Shown one piece after another: positions 44,748 through 53,895 of a stretch of DNA of 64,000 nucleotides (position 1 is the stretch's first letter; every line of letters begins with the position of its first letter). Source of the DNA: DATAVK01 sp036267755 (lineage in GTDB: Bacteria; Actinomycetota; Actinomycetes; JAFAQI01); contig DATAVK010000046.1 in NCBI GenBank assembly GCA_036267755.1, forward strand, positions 1-64,000. Reading direction: 5' to 3'. The notes under the pieces were generated by a model. The model was not told where the DNA came from and made no database searches. It worked only from the letters and a program-made list of their open reading frames with translations. The position numbers and the translations under genes are program-made.

Positions 44748-45433
44748 CCGACCCCTTCCGGTACGCCGAAGACCGCGTCGGTCTCACCGCCCGCGTCTGG
44801 GCCTGCGTGGCGGCGCCGATCCTGGTTCAGCTCGTGGTCTGCCTGACCACGCCGGTGTCGGTCTGGGGAGCGGTCCTCGGGGGGACCGCAGCGCTTGAGG
44901 TGTTCGCCCTCGTCCTGGTGCACCAGTGCTGGGAGACGGGCATCCGGGTGACCGCGGCCGAGGTCCGGATCGGCGGCTGCCGGCGCGCCGAGCGGCTCGC
45001 CGCGAAAGGCCGCGCACCGAAGTCTGTGGTCGACCCACACTTCCGGTTGCGGACCCAGTTCCGCGTCCCGATCCGCGCCGTCCGCTCGGCGCGCGTGTTG
45101 CGGCGGCCGCAGTTCGACGAGCTTCCCGGCAAGGTGATCACTCCGGCCGGCCAGGGTCGGGCGGTGAAGCGGTTCGGTTTCGTCGACCTGGTGAGCCCGC
45201 TTGCCTCGGCAGCAGCCCTGCTCGAGGTCGACCTGGAGCGCGCCGACATGCCCGCGATGTCGACGTACCTGGTGGAACGACTGGCACCGACCCGGAGCAC
45301 CTCCCGCTACCTCGTCACCAACCGCTGGACGGTCGCTACCCGGCATCCCGAGGCGCTCAGCGACGCGCTCACCCGAGTCGGGATCCCGGTCACGCCGGCC
45401 GACGCGAGTGCCCTCGCGGTGCCCGACCGCTAG
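44729..45433 (+). CDS. Two-helix membrane protein of the type VII locus
   Basis: A 234-residue protein with two membrane helices near residues 20-40 ([18 protein letters not shown]) and 44-66 ([21 protein letters not shown]) and a cytoplasmic domain of PH-like beta pattern ([44 protein letters not shown]). Not recognised further. ATG 44729 has GGAG upstream and overlaps the preceding gene. Membrane location beside a hydrophobic candidate effector fits an immunity protein, which is speculative. Confidence 0.6.
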   Translation: MGASPVADPFRYAEDRVGLTARVWACVAAPILVQLVVCLTTPVSVWGAVLGGTAALEVFALVLVHQCWETGIRVTAAEVRIGGCRRAERLAAKGRAPKSVVDPHFRLRTQFRVPIRAVRSARVLRRPQFDELPGKVITPAGQGRAVKRFGFVDLVSPLASAAALLEVDLERADMPAMSTYLVERLAPTRSTSRYLVTNRWTVATRHPEALSDALTRVGIPVTPADASALAVPDR

Positions 45434-46506
45434 CTGTCGTCGGTGTGCGCGCCCAGGGTCGCCCGGATTTCCTCACGCCAGGTCTCGAGGTCGTCCCGCG
45501 AGAGCCGGTACGCCGCGACTACCCGCGACCAGGCGGCCACCATCGGGATATAGAGACTCCCGGCGAACGACCCCTTCTCGAGGACGGCCCGCGGAACCAC
45601 CCCCAGCAGATGCCGAGCGCCCTCGGCATGCCGAGCGTCCGAGGGCAGGAACAGCGCGCCGTGACCGTTCGCGCCCAGCATCGAGCCCTCGCCCATGTCG
45701 GTCGCCCAGGTCCAGCTGAGCACGACGCTGTCACCGTCGAGGACAAGCAACCGCTGGTCGGTCGCGACGACGTCACCGTCCGCGTACCGCTTCACGTACT
45801 CCATCCCGTGGCCACGGTCGAGCGCGCCGACGGCAGCCGAGCCGGGGACCCGAACCGCGACGCGTTCCCCAGGCATCAGGTTGACCTCTGGATCGGAGAT
45901 GCCGCCTACCTCGAAACGCTCGGACCAGCTCAGCAGGTCGCGCATCATGGGCGCGATCAGCGCCGAGCCGGCGGTCTCGTCTCCGGCCAGCCGGGCCGGC
46001 AGCTCGGCGTACCACTCGTCCAGCCGGCCGGTCGCCGCGGCATGAGTCGCCTCCACGGTGAGCCACCGCTTGCACGCCGCCCGATCGGGGTTTCCGCGGC
46101 GGTCGGCCACGGTCTGCCGCACTACCGTGACGGTCTCGCCGTCGAACGGCGTGAACACCACCCCGAGGTAGCCGGGGATGATCCGCACGTCCCTCAGTTC
46201 CCCCCAGGACCACGCCCGCAGAACCCGGCTTCGATGGGCGACCACGGCCCGTCTGTCGGTGACCCACAGCTGGCCGATCGGGTGCTTGCGATCGCTCACC
46301 ACCGTGGGCCAGGACGTGACCGGCGCGTCGGTCACGTCCACGATCGGTGGTTCCAGCGTCACCCGCTCGGCGTCGTCCACCGGGCGCCCGAACGCCCGCA
46401 AGAAACGCGCCTGGCCGGACTCGATGAGGACACGGCGATCCTGCATGTCGCTCAGCACCTGCTGGGCGAGGGCAGACAGCGACTCCGGATCCGCGGGTTG
46501 CTGCAT
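45430..46506 (-). CDS. Hypothetical protein, convergent end of the type VII locus
   Basis: A 358-residue soluble protein with two similar beta-rich halves: [20 protein letters not shown] in the first and [20 protein letters not shown] in the second, which look like PH/GRAM-type lipid or protein-binding domains of the bPH kind. No catalytic motif is visible. Not recognised as a named family. Its TAG stop and that of the preceding plus-strand gene share the palindrome CTAG at 45430-45433. Confidence 0.65.
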   Translation of the reverse strand: MQQPADPESLSALAQQVLSDMQDRRVLIESGQARFLRAFGRPVDDAERVTLEPPIVDVTDAPVTSWPTVVSDRKHPIGQLWVTDRRAVVAHRSRVLRAWSWGELRDVRIIPGYLGVVFTPFDGETVTVVRQTVADRRGNPDRAACKRWLTVEATHAAATGRLDEWYAELPARLAGDETAGSALIAPMMRDLLSWSERFEVGGISDPEVNLMPGERVAVRVPGSAAVGALDRGHGMEYVKRYADGDVVATDQRLLVLDGDSVVLSWTWATDMGEGSMLGANGHGALFLPSDARHAEGARHLLGVVPRAVLEKGSFAGSLYIPMVAAWSRVVAAYRLSRDDLETWREEIRATLGAHTDDS

Positions 46507-46566
46507 GCTGGCGTCCTACCCCGAGCCGGCCGATCATCACGTGGGCTCCCGGTAGCCTCGCTGACC

Positions 46567-47676
46567 GTGGCCGCTCAGGAACCGATCGACGAGCTGAAGG
46601 AGCTCGAAGCGACGTTCGTCTCGATCGAGACGGTTCTCGAGCCCGAGGTGATGCGGGCGTCGCTGGCCGAGATGGAGCAGGCCGCGACCGACCCTGACCT
46701 CTGGAACGACCAGGAGCGGGCCCAGCGGGTGACCAGTCAGATGGCGCAGCTGCGGGCCGACCTGGGCCGGCTCGACGGGCTGCGGGCCCGGCTCGACGAC
46801 CTGGCCGCGGCCTTCGAGCTCGGCGACCCCGAACTGCTCACCGAGGCGGCGGGGGAGCTGCCCGCGTTGCGGACCGAGATCGACGCCCTCGAGGTCCGCA
46901 CGCTGCTGGCCGGCGAGTACGACGCCCGCGAGGCGCTGATGACGATCAACTCCGGCACCGGCGGGACCGACGCGGCTGACTGGGCCGAGATGCTGATGCG
47001 GATGTACGTCCGCTGGGCAGAGCGCCACGGCTATCCCACCGAGGTCTACGACACGTCGTACGCCGAGGAGGCCGGGATCAAGTCGGCCACGTTCGTGGTC
47101 AAGACGAAGTACGCCTACGGGACGCTGGCCGGGGAGCACGGCCGCCACCGGCTGGTGCGGATCTCACCGTTCGACAACCAGTCCCGGCGCCAGACTTCTT
47201 TCGCCGATGTCGACGTGACCCCGGTCGTCGAGCACACCGACCACATCGACATCCCGGACGACGAGATTCGGGTCGACGTCTATCGCTCGTCCGGTCCCGG
47301 TGGTCAGGGGGTCAACACCACCGACTCGGCGGTGCGGATCACCCATCTGCCGACCGGGATCGTGGTCACCTGCCAGAACGAACGCAGCCAGATCCAGAAC
47401 CGGGCGCGGGCGATGGAGGTGCTCCAGGCGAAGCTCCTCGAGGTACGTCGGCAGGAGCAGGCGGACGAGATGAACAAGCTGCGCGGGACCCACCAGTCCG
47501 CGAGCTTCGGGGCCGGAGAGAACAAGGTCCGGGACTACGTGCTGCACCCCTACCAGCTGGTGAAGGACGCCCGCACCGAGCTGGAGGTCGGGAACACCGG
47601 CGCCGTGCTCGACGGTGACATCGACGCCTTCATCGAGGCGGAGATCCGCTGGCGCCGGGCCCAGCAGGACGCCTGA
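46567..47676 (+). CDS. prfB: Peptide chain release factor 2
   Basis: A 369-residue class I release factor that reads UGA/UAA and frees the finished peptide. The stop-codon tripeptide SPF is at 200-202 and the catalytic GGQ at 245-247 ([17 protein letters not shown]). The frame is continuous: the programmed frameshift and internal UGA of many bacterial prfB genes are absent, as in other actinobacteria. GTG 46567 has TAGCCT 8 nt upstream and no Shine-Dalgarno sequence, so it is probably leaderless. The in-frame opening continues upstream to 44926 but runs antisense to the previous gene. Confidence 0.97.
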   Translation: MAAQEPIDELKELEATFVSIETVLEPEVMRASLAEMEQAATDPDLWNDQERAQRVTSQMAQLRADLGRLDGLRARLDDLAAAFELGDPELLTEAAGELPALRTEIDALEVRTLLAGEYDAREALMTINSGTGGTDAADWAEMLMRMYVRWAERHGYPTEVYDTSYAEEAGIKSATFVVKTKYAYGTLAGEHGRHRLVRISPFDNQSRRQTSFADVDVTPVVEHTDHIDIPDDEIRVDVYRSSGPGGQGVNTTDSAVRITHLPTGIVVTCQNERSQIQNRARAMEVLQAKLLEVRRQEQADEMNKLRGTHQSASFGAGENKVRDYVLHPYQLVKDARTELEVGNTGAVLDGDIDAFIEAEIRWRRAQQDA

Positions 47677-47704
47677 CCTCGCTCCGTCGAAGCGATGCCC
47701 TGGC

Positions 47705-47887
47705 TCAGCCGAAGTGGGTCTTGAGCAGGGCCAGGATGGTGAACAGCAGGGTCGCGATCGCGATCGCCAGGACGTAGGACGAGATCCGGTTGGCCTGCAG
47801 CTGGGAGCGGGCGGCGCGGCACACGCTGCACCGGCCCTCGTCGACAGGGTGAGCGCAACTCGCGCACACCAGATGCTCAGCCGTCAC
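47705..47887 (-). CDS. Small zinc-ribbon membrane protein
   Basis: A 60-residue protein: MTAEHLVCASCAHPVDEGRC has two CxxC pairs (CASC, CSVC) predicted to bind zinc, followed by one membrane helix (SYVLAIAIATLLFTILALL). GAGGAGG lies 6-8 nt before the GTG start at 47887. It sits between prfB and ftsE on the opposite strand. Function unknown. Confidence 0.75.
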   Translation of the reverse strand: MTAEHLVCASCAHPVDEGRCSVCRAARSQLQANRISSYVLAIAIATLLFTILALLKTHFG

Positions 47888-48010
47888 GTCGTGCCTCCTC
47901 GTCGTACCTCTCTAGTTTGCCCCCAAAATCCGATCTGGGCACTCCCTTGGGCGTACTCGCTGTGTCGACGTACCAGCGAGGGACCTTGACCCCGACTAGA
48001 CTGGCCGTCC

Positions 48011-48700
48011 GTGATCCGGTTCCAGTCGGTGTCGAAGGTGTACCCGACGAACTCCCGACCCGCCCTCGACGATGTCACCATCGACATCGACAAGGGCGAG
48101 TTCGTGTTCCTCGTGGGTCAGTCGGGGTCAGGCAAGTCCACCTTCCTGCGCCTGGTGCTGAAGGAAGAGCGGCCGACCAAGGGGTCGATCTGGGTGGCTG
48201 GCAAGGAGCTTGGCAAGCTCTCGCACTGGAAGGTTCCGGCGCTGCGGCAGCAGATCGGCGTCGTGTTCCAGGACTTCCGGCTGCTGCCCAACAAGACCGT
48301 CACCGAGAACATCGCGTTCGCGCTCGACGTCATCGGCAAGCCGCGCCACACCGTGGCGAAGGTCGTGCCCGAGGTGCTCGAGCTGGTCGGGCTGACCGGC
48401 AAGGAGAAGCGCCGCCCGGATGAGCTCTCCGGTGGGGAGCAGCAGCGGGTCGCGATCGCGCGGGCCTTCGTCAACCGGCCGAGGGTGCTGCTGGCCGATG
48501 AACCCACTGGCAACCTCGACCCCACCACGAGCGTCGGGATCATGAAGCTGCTCGACCGCATCAACCGCACCGGCACCACCGTCGTCATGGCCACGCACGA
48601 TGCCCACATCGTCGACTCGATGCGCCGCCGGGTCATCGAGCTCGAGTCCGGTGTGGTGGCCCGCGACCAGTCCCGCGGCGTCTACGGCTACTCCCGCTAG
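48011..48700 (+). CDS. ftsE: Cell division ATP-binding protein FtsE
   Basis: A 229-residue ABC ATPase that works with FtsX at the divisome to control peptidoglycan hydrolases. Walker [11 protein letters not shown]-loop [10 protein letters not shown], signature LSGGEQQR, Walker B VLLADEP and H-loop ATHDAHI are all intact. GTG 48011 has TAGACT 8 nt upstream, a leaderless pattern. Followed by ftsX after 15 bp. Confidence 0.97.
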   Translation: MIRFQSVSKVYPTNSRPALDDVTIDIDKGEFVFLVGQSGSGKSTFLRLVLKEERPTKGSIWVAGKELGKLSHWKVPALRQQIGVVFQDFRLLPNKTVTENIAFALDVIGKPRHTVAKVVPEVLELVGLTGKEKRRPDELSGGEQQRVAIARAFVNRPRVLLADEPTGNLDPTTSVGIMKLLDRINRTGTTVVMATHDAHIVDSMRRRVIELESGVVARDQSRGVYGYSR

Positions 48701-48715
48701 GTTCGGAGCTTCTGC

Positions 48716-49615
48716 ATGCGTGCACAGTTCGTCCTGTCAGAGGTCGGTTCCGGCCTCCGGCGCAACCTCACGATGACCGTCGCGGCGATCCTCAACATCA
48801 CGATCACCCTGACGCTGCTCGGTGGTGCGCTGATGATCCGCAACGGCGCGGACCGGCTGCAGCACGACGTCCTCAGCCAGCTCGAGGTCTCGGTGTTCCT
48901 CAACCAGGCGTGCGGTACGCCGAACGCCCCGACGGACTGCCTCACTCCGGCTGAGCGCACGTCGGTGCAGCAGACCCTGGACGCGTTGCCGGAGGTCGAC
49001 TCGGTCACCTACATCTCGGCGGCCTCCGCGATGCAGCGGTTCCGGGACGAGTTCGCCAACGAGCCGGCCCTGCTCAAGGAGGTCCCGCCGGGCTCACTCC
49101 CCGAGTCGTTCGCCGTCAAGCTGAAGAACCCGAAGCAGTACGCGCTGATCAACAGTGCGGTCAGCCAGGCTCCCGGCGTCCACGAGGTCGACAACGGCTC
49201 CTCGGCGTTGAAGAAGCTGTTCAACTTCTTCCACAAGATCACCCTCGGCGCGCTGGCGATCGCGGTCCTGCTGCTGGTGTCGACCGGCCTGCTGATCTAC
49301 AACACGATGCGCGTTGCGGCGTTCAGCCGTCGCCGCGAGACCGGCATCATGCGGCTCGTCGGCGCCTCGGACTTCTATATCCAGGCCCCCTTCGTGCTCG
49401 AGGGAACGTTCGCGGGAGTCGCCGGGTCGGGCATCGCAATAGCGCTGCTGTTCGGCGTCAGGGAGTTCCTGAGCAGCACGCTGAGCACGGCCACACTGAA
49501 GCCGTTCGGTGAGTGGTCGACGTTCCTCGGCGTCGTCCCGGCGGTCGCCATCATCGGCATCCTGTTCCCGGCGATCGCGTCGTACCTCACACTGCAACGG
49601 CACCTGAGAGTCTGA
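48716..49615 (+). CDS. ftsX: Cell division permease FtsX
   Basis: A 299-residue protein with four membrane helices: one near residues 20-43, then an extracellular domain (FLNQACGTPNAPTDC, with a Cys pair), then helices near 172-196, 220-245 and 268-290, the standard FtsX layout. The extracellular domain normally contacts peptidoglycan hydrolase activators such as RipC. GGAG lies 7 nt before ATG 48716. It precedes the protease gene by 3 bp. Confidence 0.96.
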   Translation: MRAQFVLSEVGSGLRRNLTMTVAAILNITITLTLLGGALMIRNGADRLQHDVLSQLEVSVFLNQACGTPNAPTDCLTPAERTSVQQTLDALPEVDSVTYISAASAMQRFRDEFANEPALLKEVPPGSLPESFAVKLKNPKQYALINSAVSQAPGVHEVDNGSSALKKLFNFFHKITLGALAIAVLLLVSTGLLIYNTMRVAAFSRRRETGIMRLVGASDFYIQAPFVLEGTFAGVAGSGIAIALLFGVREFLSSTLSTATLKPFGEWSTFLGVVPAVAIIGILFPAIASYLTLQRHLRV

Positions 49616-49618
49616 GCT

Positions 49619-50794
49619 GTGCAGCGACGCAATGGGGTAGCGGCCGCGGCCGCCCTGGCGGTCGCGGTGTTCGGCGCCGGTGTCGTCGCCGGCCACGCCA
49701 CAACGTCGCCTGACCACAACGCCACCCACGCCGCGTCCGACGGCAGCGTCCTCGACCAGGCCGAGCGGGCAATCGCCGATCGCGCCGCCAAGCCGGTGCC
49801 TCGCGCGGAGCTGCAACGTGCCGCGGTCCAGGGGATGCTCAAGGCCCTGAAGGACCCGTACTCGTCGTACTACGACCCAAAGGACTACGCGCAGTTCAGG
49901 CAGGTGCTCAACGGCGCCTACACCGGGGTCGGCGTGTGGGTACGCAAGACAGCGAGCGGACGCCTGCGCGTCATCAGTGTCGAGCGCGACTCGCCGGCGT
50001 CGCGAGCCGGCGTGGAGTCGGGCGACACGCTCGTCGCGGTGGACGGCCGCGCCGTGGCGGGTCAGCCAGTCGCCGATGTGGTGAGCGGGTTGCGTGGTGC
50101 CGCCGGCACCGACGTGTCCCTCGAGGTGAGCCGCGGCGGCCGGCTGTTGCGCGAGTTGTTGCGTCGGACCCGGGTTGCCGATCACGACGTCCACGTCTCG
50201 ACGATCTCTCCCGGCATCGTGCAGCTGCGGATCACCGCGTTCACCAGCGGGGTTGGCCAATGGGTGCGGCAGCAGGTCGCCGTCGCCCAAAAGCAAGGCG
50301 ACAGCGGCATCGTGCTGGACCTGCGGGACGACCCCGGTGGCCTGCTCGACGAAGCCGTCGAGACCGCATCGGCGTTCCTGGCCAAGGGCGGCCCGGTCGT
50401 GTCTTACGTGCAGCGCGGCGAGGCGCCCACGACGTTGCAGGCGTTGGGTGGCGGTAACACGGCGATCCCGTTAGTAGTGCTCGTGGACGGCGGCACGGCC
50501 AGCGCCGCCGAGATCGTGGCTGGCGCCCTGCAGGACCGCAACCGAGCGGTCGTGATGGGGACCCAGACGTTCGGCAAGGGCAGCGTCCAGGCCCCGAGCC
50601 GGCTCTCGGACGGCTCGGCGCTGGAGTTCACGGTCGGCCACTACCTCACGCCCTCGGGCCGCTCGTTGAACGGCGTGGGCATCACCCCGGACGTGCTCGT
50701 CCCGGAAGGTACGCCGACCAGCGAGCTCGATGCCCGGGCTGCTGAAGTGCTGTCCGGTCTCACCGCCGACGCCGGCAGCCCCGGCCGGGGCTGA
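49619..50794 (+). CDS. S41-family carboxy-terminal processing protease
   Basis: A 391-residue exported protease: signal or anchor (AAAAALAVAVFGAGVVAG), a PDZ domain (GAYTGVGVWVRKTASG to VSGLRGAAGTDVSLEVSR) and an S41 catalytic domain with nucleophile Ser in GGTASAAEIVAG and Lys in TFGKGSVQ. It cleaves C-terminal regions of extracytoplasmic proteins; its place between ftsX and smpB is conserved in many actinobacteria and suggests a role at the divisome or envelope. GTG 49619 is used. Confidence 0.92.
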   Translation: MQRRNGVAAAAALAVAVFGAGVVAGHATTSPDHNATHAASDGSVLDQAERAIADRAAKPVPRAELQRAAVQGMLKALKDPYSSYYDPKDYAQFRQVLNGAYTGVGVWVRKTASGRLRVISVERDSPASRAGVESGDTLVAVDGRAVAGQPVADVVSGLRGAAGTDVSLEVSRGGRLLRELLRRTRVADHDVHVSTISPGIVQLRITAFTSGVGQWVRQQVAVAQKQGDSGIVLDLRDDPGGLLDEAVETASAFLAKGGPVVSYVQRGEAPTTLQALGGGNTAIPLVVLVDGGTASAAEIVAGALQDRNRAVVMGTQTFGKGSVQAPSRLSDGSALEFTVGHYLTPSGRSLNGVGITPDVLVPEGTPTSELDARAAEVLSGLTADAGSPGRG

Positions 50795-50797
50795 GCC

Positions 50798-51274
50798 GTG
50801 GTCAAGGAGACCGGTCGCAAGCTCATCGCCCAGAACCGCAAGGCCCGTCACGACTACGCGATCGAAGACGTCTACGAGGCTGGGCTGGTGCTGCAGGGCA
50901 CCGAGGTGAAGTCGCTGCGGCTCGGCCGCGCCTCGCTCGTCGACGCCTACGGCCGGGTGCGTGACGGCGAGGTATGGCTCGAGGGTCTGCACATCCCGGA
51001 GTACACGCAGGGCACCTGGACCAACCATGAGCCGCGCCGCTCCCGCAAGCTGCTGCTGCACAAGTCCGAGATCGACAAGCTGATCGGCAAGACCAGGGAA
51101 AGCGGGCTGACGCTGGTCCCGCTGTCGCTGTACTTCAAGGACGGCAAGGCCAAGGTCGAGATCGCGCTGGCCCGTGGTAAGCGCACCTACGACAAGCGCC
51201 AGGACATGGCCAAGCGGGATGCCGCCAAGGAGATCGCCCGCACGGCCGGCCGCCGTGCCAAGGGTCGGGTCTGA
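50798..51274 (+). CDS. smpB: SsrA-binding protein SmpB
   Basis: A 158-residue protein that binds tmRNA and brings it to stalled ribosomes for trans-translation. [34 protein letters not shown] and the basic tail ([19 protein letters not shown]) are typical. GTG 50798 is 3 bp after the protease stop. Its RNA partner ssrA lies 4 kb downstream on the same strand, separated by four unrelated genes. Confidence 0.97.
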   Translation: MVKETGRKLIAQNRKARHDYAIEDVYEAGLVLQGTEVKSLRLGRASLVDAYGRVRDGEVWLEGLHIPEYTQGTWTNHEPRRSRKLLLHKSEIDKLIGKTRESGLTLVPLSLYFKDGKAKVEIALARGKRTYDKRQDMAKRDAAKEIARTAGRRAKGRV

Positions 51275-51297
51275 AGCCTCTGCTGGTCTCGGCTGGC

Positions 51298-52509
51298 CTA
51301 TGTACGGCGGACGTGGATCTGCTTGGTGGTTTTGTCGCGCCAGATCTCCCAGTTGCGGTGATGGACGAGCCAGTGGTGGAACTGGCAGAGGTGTGCGCTG
51401 TTGTTGAGGTCGGTGGGTCCGCCGCGGGCCCAGTGGGTCAGGTGGTGCAGGTCGCAGCCGTTGAGCGGGGCTTGGCATTTCGGGAAGACGCAGCCACCGT
51501 CGCGGAGGCGGGCGGCGCGGCGTTGCGCGGTGGTCCAGGTGCGTTGGGAGCGGCCGATGTCGAGGACCGGGCCGTCACCGCCGAGCACGGCGGGGATGAG
51601 GTCGGCGTCGCACGCTAAGCGGCGGGCGCTTTCGGGGCTGATCGGGATCGGGGCGAGTGGCCCGTTCAGCGTCGCGACCGTGTCGGTGGCGGCGAGTTGG
51701 GCGGCGAGGTCGTCGTAGCCGATGGTGACGAGCACCTGGGGTCGGTCACCGCCGTGATCCGGCAGCGTCTGGTCGGTGAGGGCGTGGCGGGCGAGGTCGA
51801 CGATCGCGTCAGCCCGTCGCTGCGGGACGGTCCGCAGGTCGCTGTCTTTGTCGCCGTAGGCGGGTTGGTCACCGTCACTGGGTGGCCGGGACGCGGTCAT
51901 CATCGCTTCGACGGCGGCGAGCAGGGTCCGGCCGGACTCGGGGTCGAGCATCCCTTCCAGGTGGACCATCCCGCCGAACGTGGTCGACACCCGAGCCCAC
52001 CGGTCGGCGTACATCCGCTGCTGGGCGGCTTCCCGGTCCTCATCGGCGGCGGCGCGGAGCAGCATCTCCCGGACCACCTGACCAAGCATCACCGGATCCA
52101 TCGATCGCGCGGCTTCGAGCAGGATGGGGAGCATCGTCTCGACCTGGCTCGGTGGCAGCCGACGCAGGCACCCGAGGATGACGCGGATATGCTCGGCGGA
52201 GATGTCACCGGCGGTGAACGCGGCGGCGAGGTCGGGGTAGAACGGCATCGCCCGCGCCGCCCCCATCATCCGGCCGGCTTCCCGGGGAGAGCGGCGTTGG
52301 TCCTCCACCAGCCACGACCGGGTGGTCCGGCCGCACTCACCGACCGTGACGTCGGCGATGTCCATCGCCTGCAACCCCTGGGCGATCACGCCGTCGAGCC
52401 GGTCACGCGCTTCGATCAGCTCTTCCATCCTGGTCAGCGCGAACGACCCTGGCAGGTGGTGGGCGTCGATCGCCGTCATCGCGTCGATCACCGACAGCAG
52501 TTCCGACAT
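51298..52509 (-). CDS. DUF222 / HNH endonuclease-motif protein (13E12-type)
   Basis: A 403-residue protein. Residues 15-280 form the DUF222 region, and the C-terminus has an HNH motif: GCVFPKCQAPLNGCDLHHLTHW, then NNSAHLCQFHHWLVHHR. Such proteins are abundant in actinobacteria (13E12 repeat family in Mycobacterium tuberculosis) and are predicted nucleases. A perfect LexA box lies 19 bp upstream of ATG 52507-52509, and GGGAGGG is its ribosome binding site, so expression should follow DNA damage, as reported for 13E12 genes. It converges on smpB. Confidence 0.88.
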   Translation of the reverse strand: MSELLSVIDAMTAIDAHHLPGSFALTRMEELIEARDRLDGVIAQGLQAMDIADVTVGECGRTTRSWLVEDQRRSPREAGRMMGAARAMPFYPDLAAAFTAGDISAEHIRVILGCLRRLPPSQVETMLPILLEAARSMDPVMLGQVVREMLLRAAADEDREAAQQRMYADRWARVSTTFGGMVHLEGMLDPESGRTLLAAVEAMMTASRPPSDGDQPAYGDKDSDLRTVPQRRADAIVDLARHALTDQTLPDHGGDRPQVLVTIGYDDLAAQLAATDTVATLNGPLAPIPISPESARRLACDADLIPAVLGGDGPVLDIGRSQRTWTTAQRRAARLRDGGCVFPKCQAPLNGCDLHHLTHWARGGPTDLNNSAHLCQFHHWLVHHRNWEIWRDKTTKQIHVRRT

Positions 52510-52527
52510 CGACCCTCCCCCGCCGAC

Positions 52528-52543
52528 TCGAACGTATGTTCGA
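52528..52543. promoter_or_regulatory. LexA (SOS) box of the HNH gene
   Basis: TCGAACGTATGTTCGA is a perfect match to the mycobacterial SOS box TCGAAC(N4)GTTCGA and to the Bacillus form CGAACRNRYGTTYG. It is 19 bp upstream of the minus-strand ATG, so LexA bound here would cover the promoter. Confidence 0.88.
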
Positions 52544-52620
52544 TGTTACCAAGGTCGACCGACAGGATCAAGCCCGAGAACTGTTTATCCCCAACGATCT
52601 CGCGCGGCGGCAACTCGCGC

Positions 52621-52692
52621 GACTTGTCAGTGCGGTTGGCCCAAATGCACGCTCGAGCGGCCTGACAAGTCGGTGTGCGGGGTGCCTAGGCT
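52621..52692 (+). promoter_or_regulatory. Inverted repeat and promoter of the amidohydrolase gene
   Basis: GACTTGTCAG (52621-52630) and CTGACAAGTC (52662-52671) are perfect 10-bp inverted copies 31 nt apart. The right copy contains the -35 candidate CTGACA (52662-52667), 19 nt before -10 TAGGCT (52687-52692), which is 6 nt from the GTG at 52699. The repeat could be an operator for an unidentified regulator. Confidence 0.45.
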
Positions 52693-52698
52693 GTGAGC

Positions 52699-53601
52699 GT
52701 GACGCCTGGGCCGGAGACGGACGACGATGTACCGGCGTATTGGCAGGCGTTGGGTCTGCCGGGCCTGATCGACAGCCACCTGCACTTCATGCCGGAATCG
52801 GTCACCCGCAAGGTGTGGGCGTACTTCGAGGCGGCGGGCCCGCTGATCGGGCGGGAGTGGCCGATCCGCTATGCGTGGCCCGAGGCGGAGCGACTGGCCT
52901 ATCTGCGGAAGATGGGCGTGCGCGCCTTCCCGTCATTGGTGTACGCGCACAAGCCGGGCATGGCGGCGTGGCTGAACAGCTGGGCGCGTGAGTTCGCGGC
53001 GGTCACTCCGGAGGTGATCCCGACCGCGACGATCTTCCCGGAGCCGGATGTGACGTCGTACCTCGACACCGCACTTCGCGCGGGCGTCCGTGTCATCAAA
53101 GTCCATGTGCAGGTGGGCGGCTTCGATCCTCGAGATCCGATGCTCGACCAGGCTTGGGGAATGTTGGCCGACGCTCGGGTCCCGGTTGTCCTCCATGCCG
53201 GAAGCGGCCCGACCGCGGGCGAGTTCACCGGTCCCGGTCCGGTCGCCGAGGTCCTCGCTCGGCACCCTGGGCTCTGCCTCGTGATGGCTCACATGGGCAT
53301 GCCGGAGTACGACGAGTTCATCGGCTTCGCGGAGCGGTACGAGCGGGTCTACCTCGACACCACGATGTGCTTCACCGACTTCGCGGGTGGCCGCGAGACC
53401 GGTCGACGGGTCGCGCCGCGACTCGCCGCGCTGCGCGAGAAAGTGTTGCTGGGCACCGATTTTCCGACGATTCCGTACGCCTATGCCCATCAGCTCGAGG
53501 TGCTCGCCGACCTCGGTCTTGGCGATGAGTGGATGCGGGCGGTCTGCTGGTCGAACGCGGCCGAGCTGTTCGAGGTCAGCGAGCCGGCCCCGGCCTCATG
53601 A
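52699..53601 (+). CDS. Amidohydrolase-family metal-dependent hydrolase
   Basis: A 300-residue TIM-barrel hydrolase of the amidohydrolase-2 type. Metal-binding motifs: DSHLHF near the start, VVLHAGSGP, VMAHMGMPEYDEFI and LGTDFPTIPY, giving HxH, two His and the catalytic Asp. Substrate unknown; relatives act on decarboxylation or hydrolysis of aromatic or lactone compounds. GTG 52699 is chosen for its leaderless spacing from TAGGCT; GTG 52693 is possible. It converges with csoR, the two genes overlapping by 6 bp. Confidence 0.85.
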   Translation: MTPGPETDDDVPAYWQALGLPGLIDSHLHFMPESVTRKVWAYFEAAGPLIGREWPIRYAWPEAERLAYLRKMGVRAFPSLVYAHKPGMAAWLNSWAREFAAVTPEVIPTATIFPEPDVTSYLDTALRAGVRVIKVHVQVGGFDPRDPMLDQAWGMLADARVPVVLHAGSGPTAGEFTGPGPVAEVLARHPGLCLVMAHMGMPEYDEFIGFAERYERVYLDTTMCFTDFAGGRETGRRVAPRLAALREKVLLGTDFPTIPYAYAHQLEVLADLGLGDEWMRAVCWSNAAELFEVSEPAPAS

Positions 53602-53895
53602 CCGGACCAGCCGTGCGATGGCTTCCGACGCTTCCTTGAGCTTCAGGTCGGCCTCGGGTCCACCGGTCTGCGTCGCCTCCCGGACACAGTGCCCGAGGTG
53701 GTCGGTGAGCAGCCCGAGCGCGACCGCCTGCAACGCCTTCGTGGCTGCCGAGACCTGGGTGAGGATGTCGATGCAGTAGGTGTCCTCGTCGACCATCCGG
53801 CTGATACCGCGCACCTGCCCCTCGATACGTCGGAGCCGCCGCTGGTAGCTCTCCTTGTCCTCGGCGTAACCGCGCGTAGTGGCGGGCTGCATCAT
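53596..53895 (-). CDS. csoR: Copper-sensing transcriptional repressor CsoR
   Basis: A 99-residue all-helical metal sensor. The Cu(I) ligands C41, H66 and C70 have the exact C-x24-H-x3-C spacing of CsoR, and YQRRLRRIEGQVRGISRM is the DNA-binding N-terminal helix region. Copper binding would release it from DNA. ATG 53895 overlaps the stop of the permease gene by 4 bp, so it is the second gene of the operon whose promoter carries its operator, which predicts autoregulation. Confidence 0.92.
   Translation of the reverse strand: MMQPATTRGYAEDKESYQRRLRRIEGQVRGISRMVDEDTYCIDILTQVSAATKALQAVALGLLTDHLGHCVREATQTGGPEADLKLKEASEAIARLVRS

Noticed and set aside
44926..46566. N-terminal extension of the prfB frame
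   Set aside because: It runs antisense to the 358-residue gene and is Arg/Pro-rich; release factor 2 begins at GTG 46567.
46567..46700. Programmed frameshift in prfB
   Set aside because: The frame is open from GTG to stop, with no internal TGA and no slippery site; not needed here.
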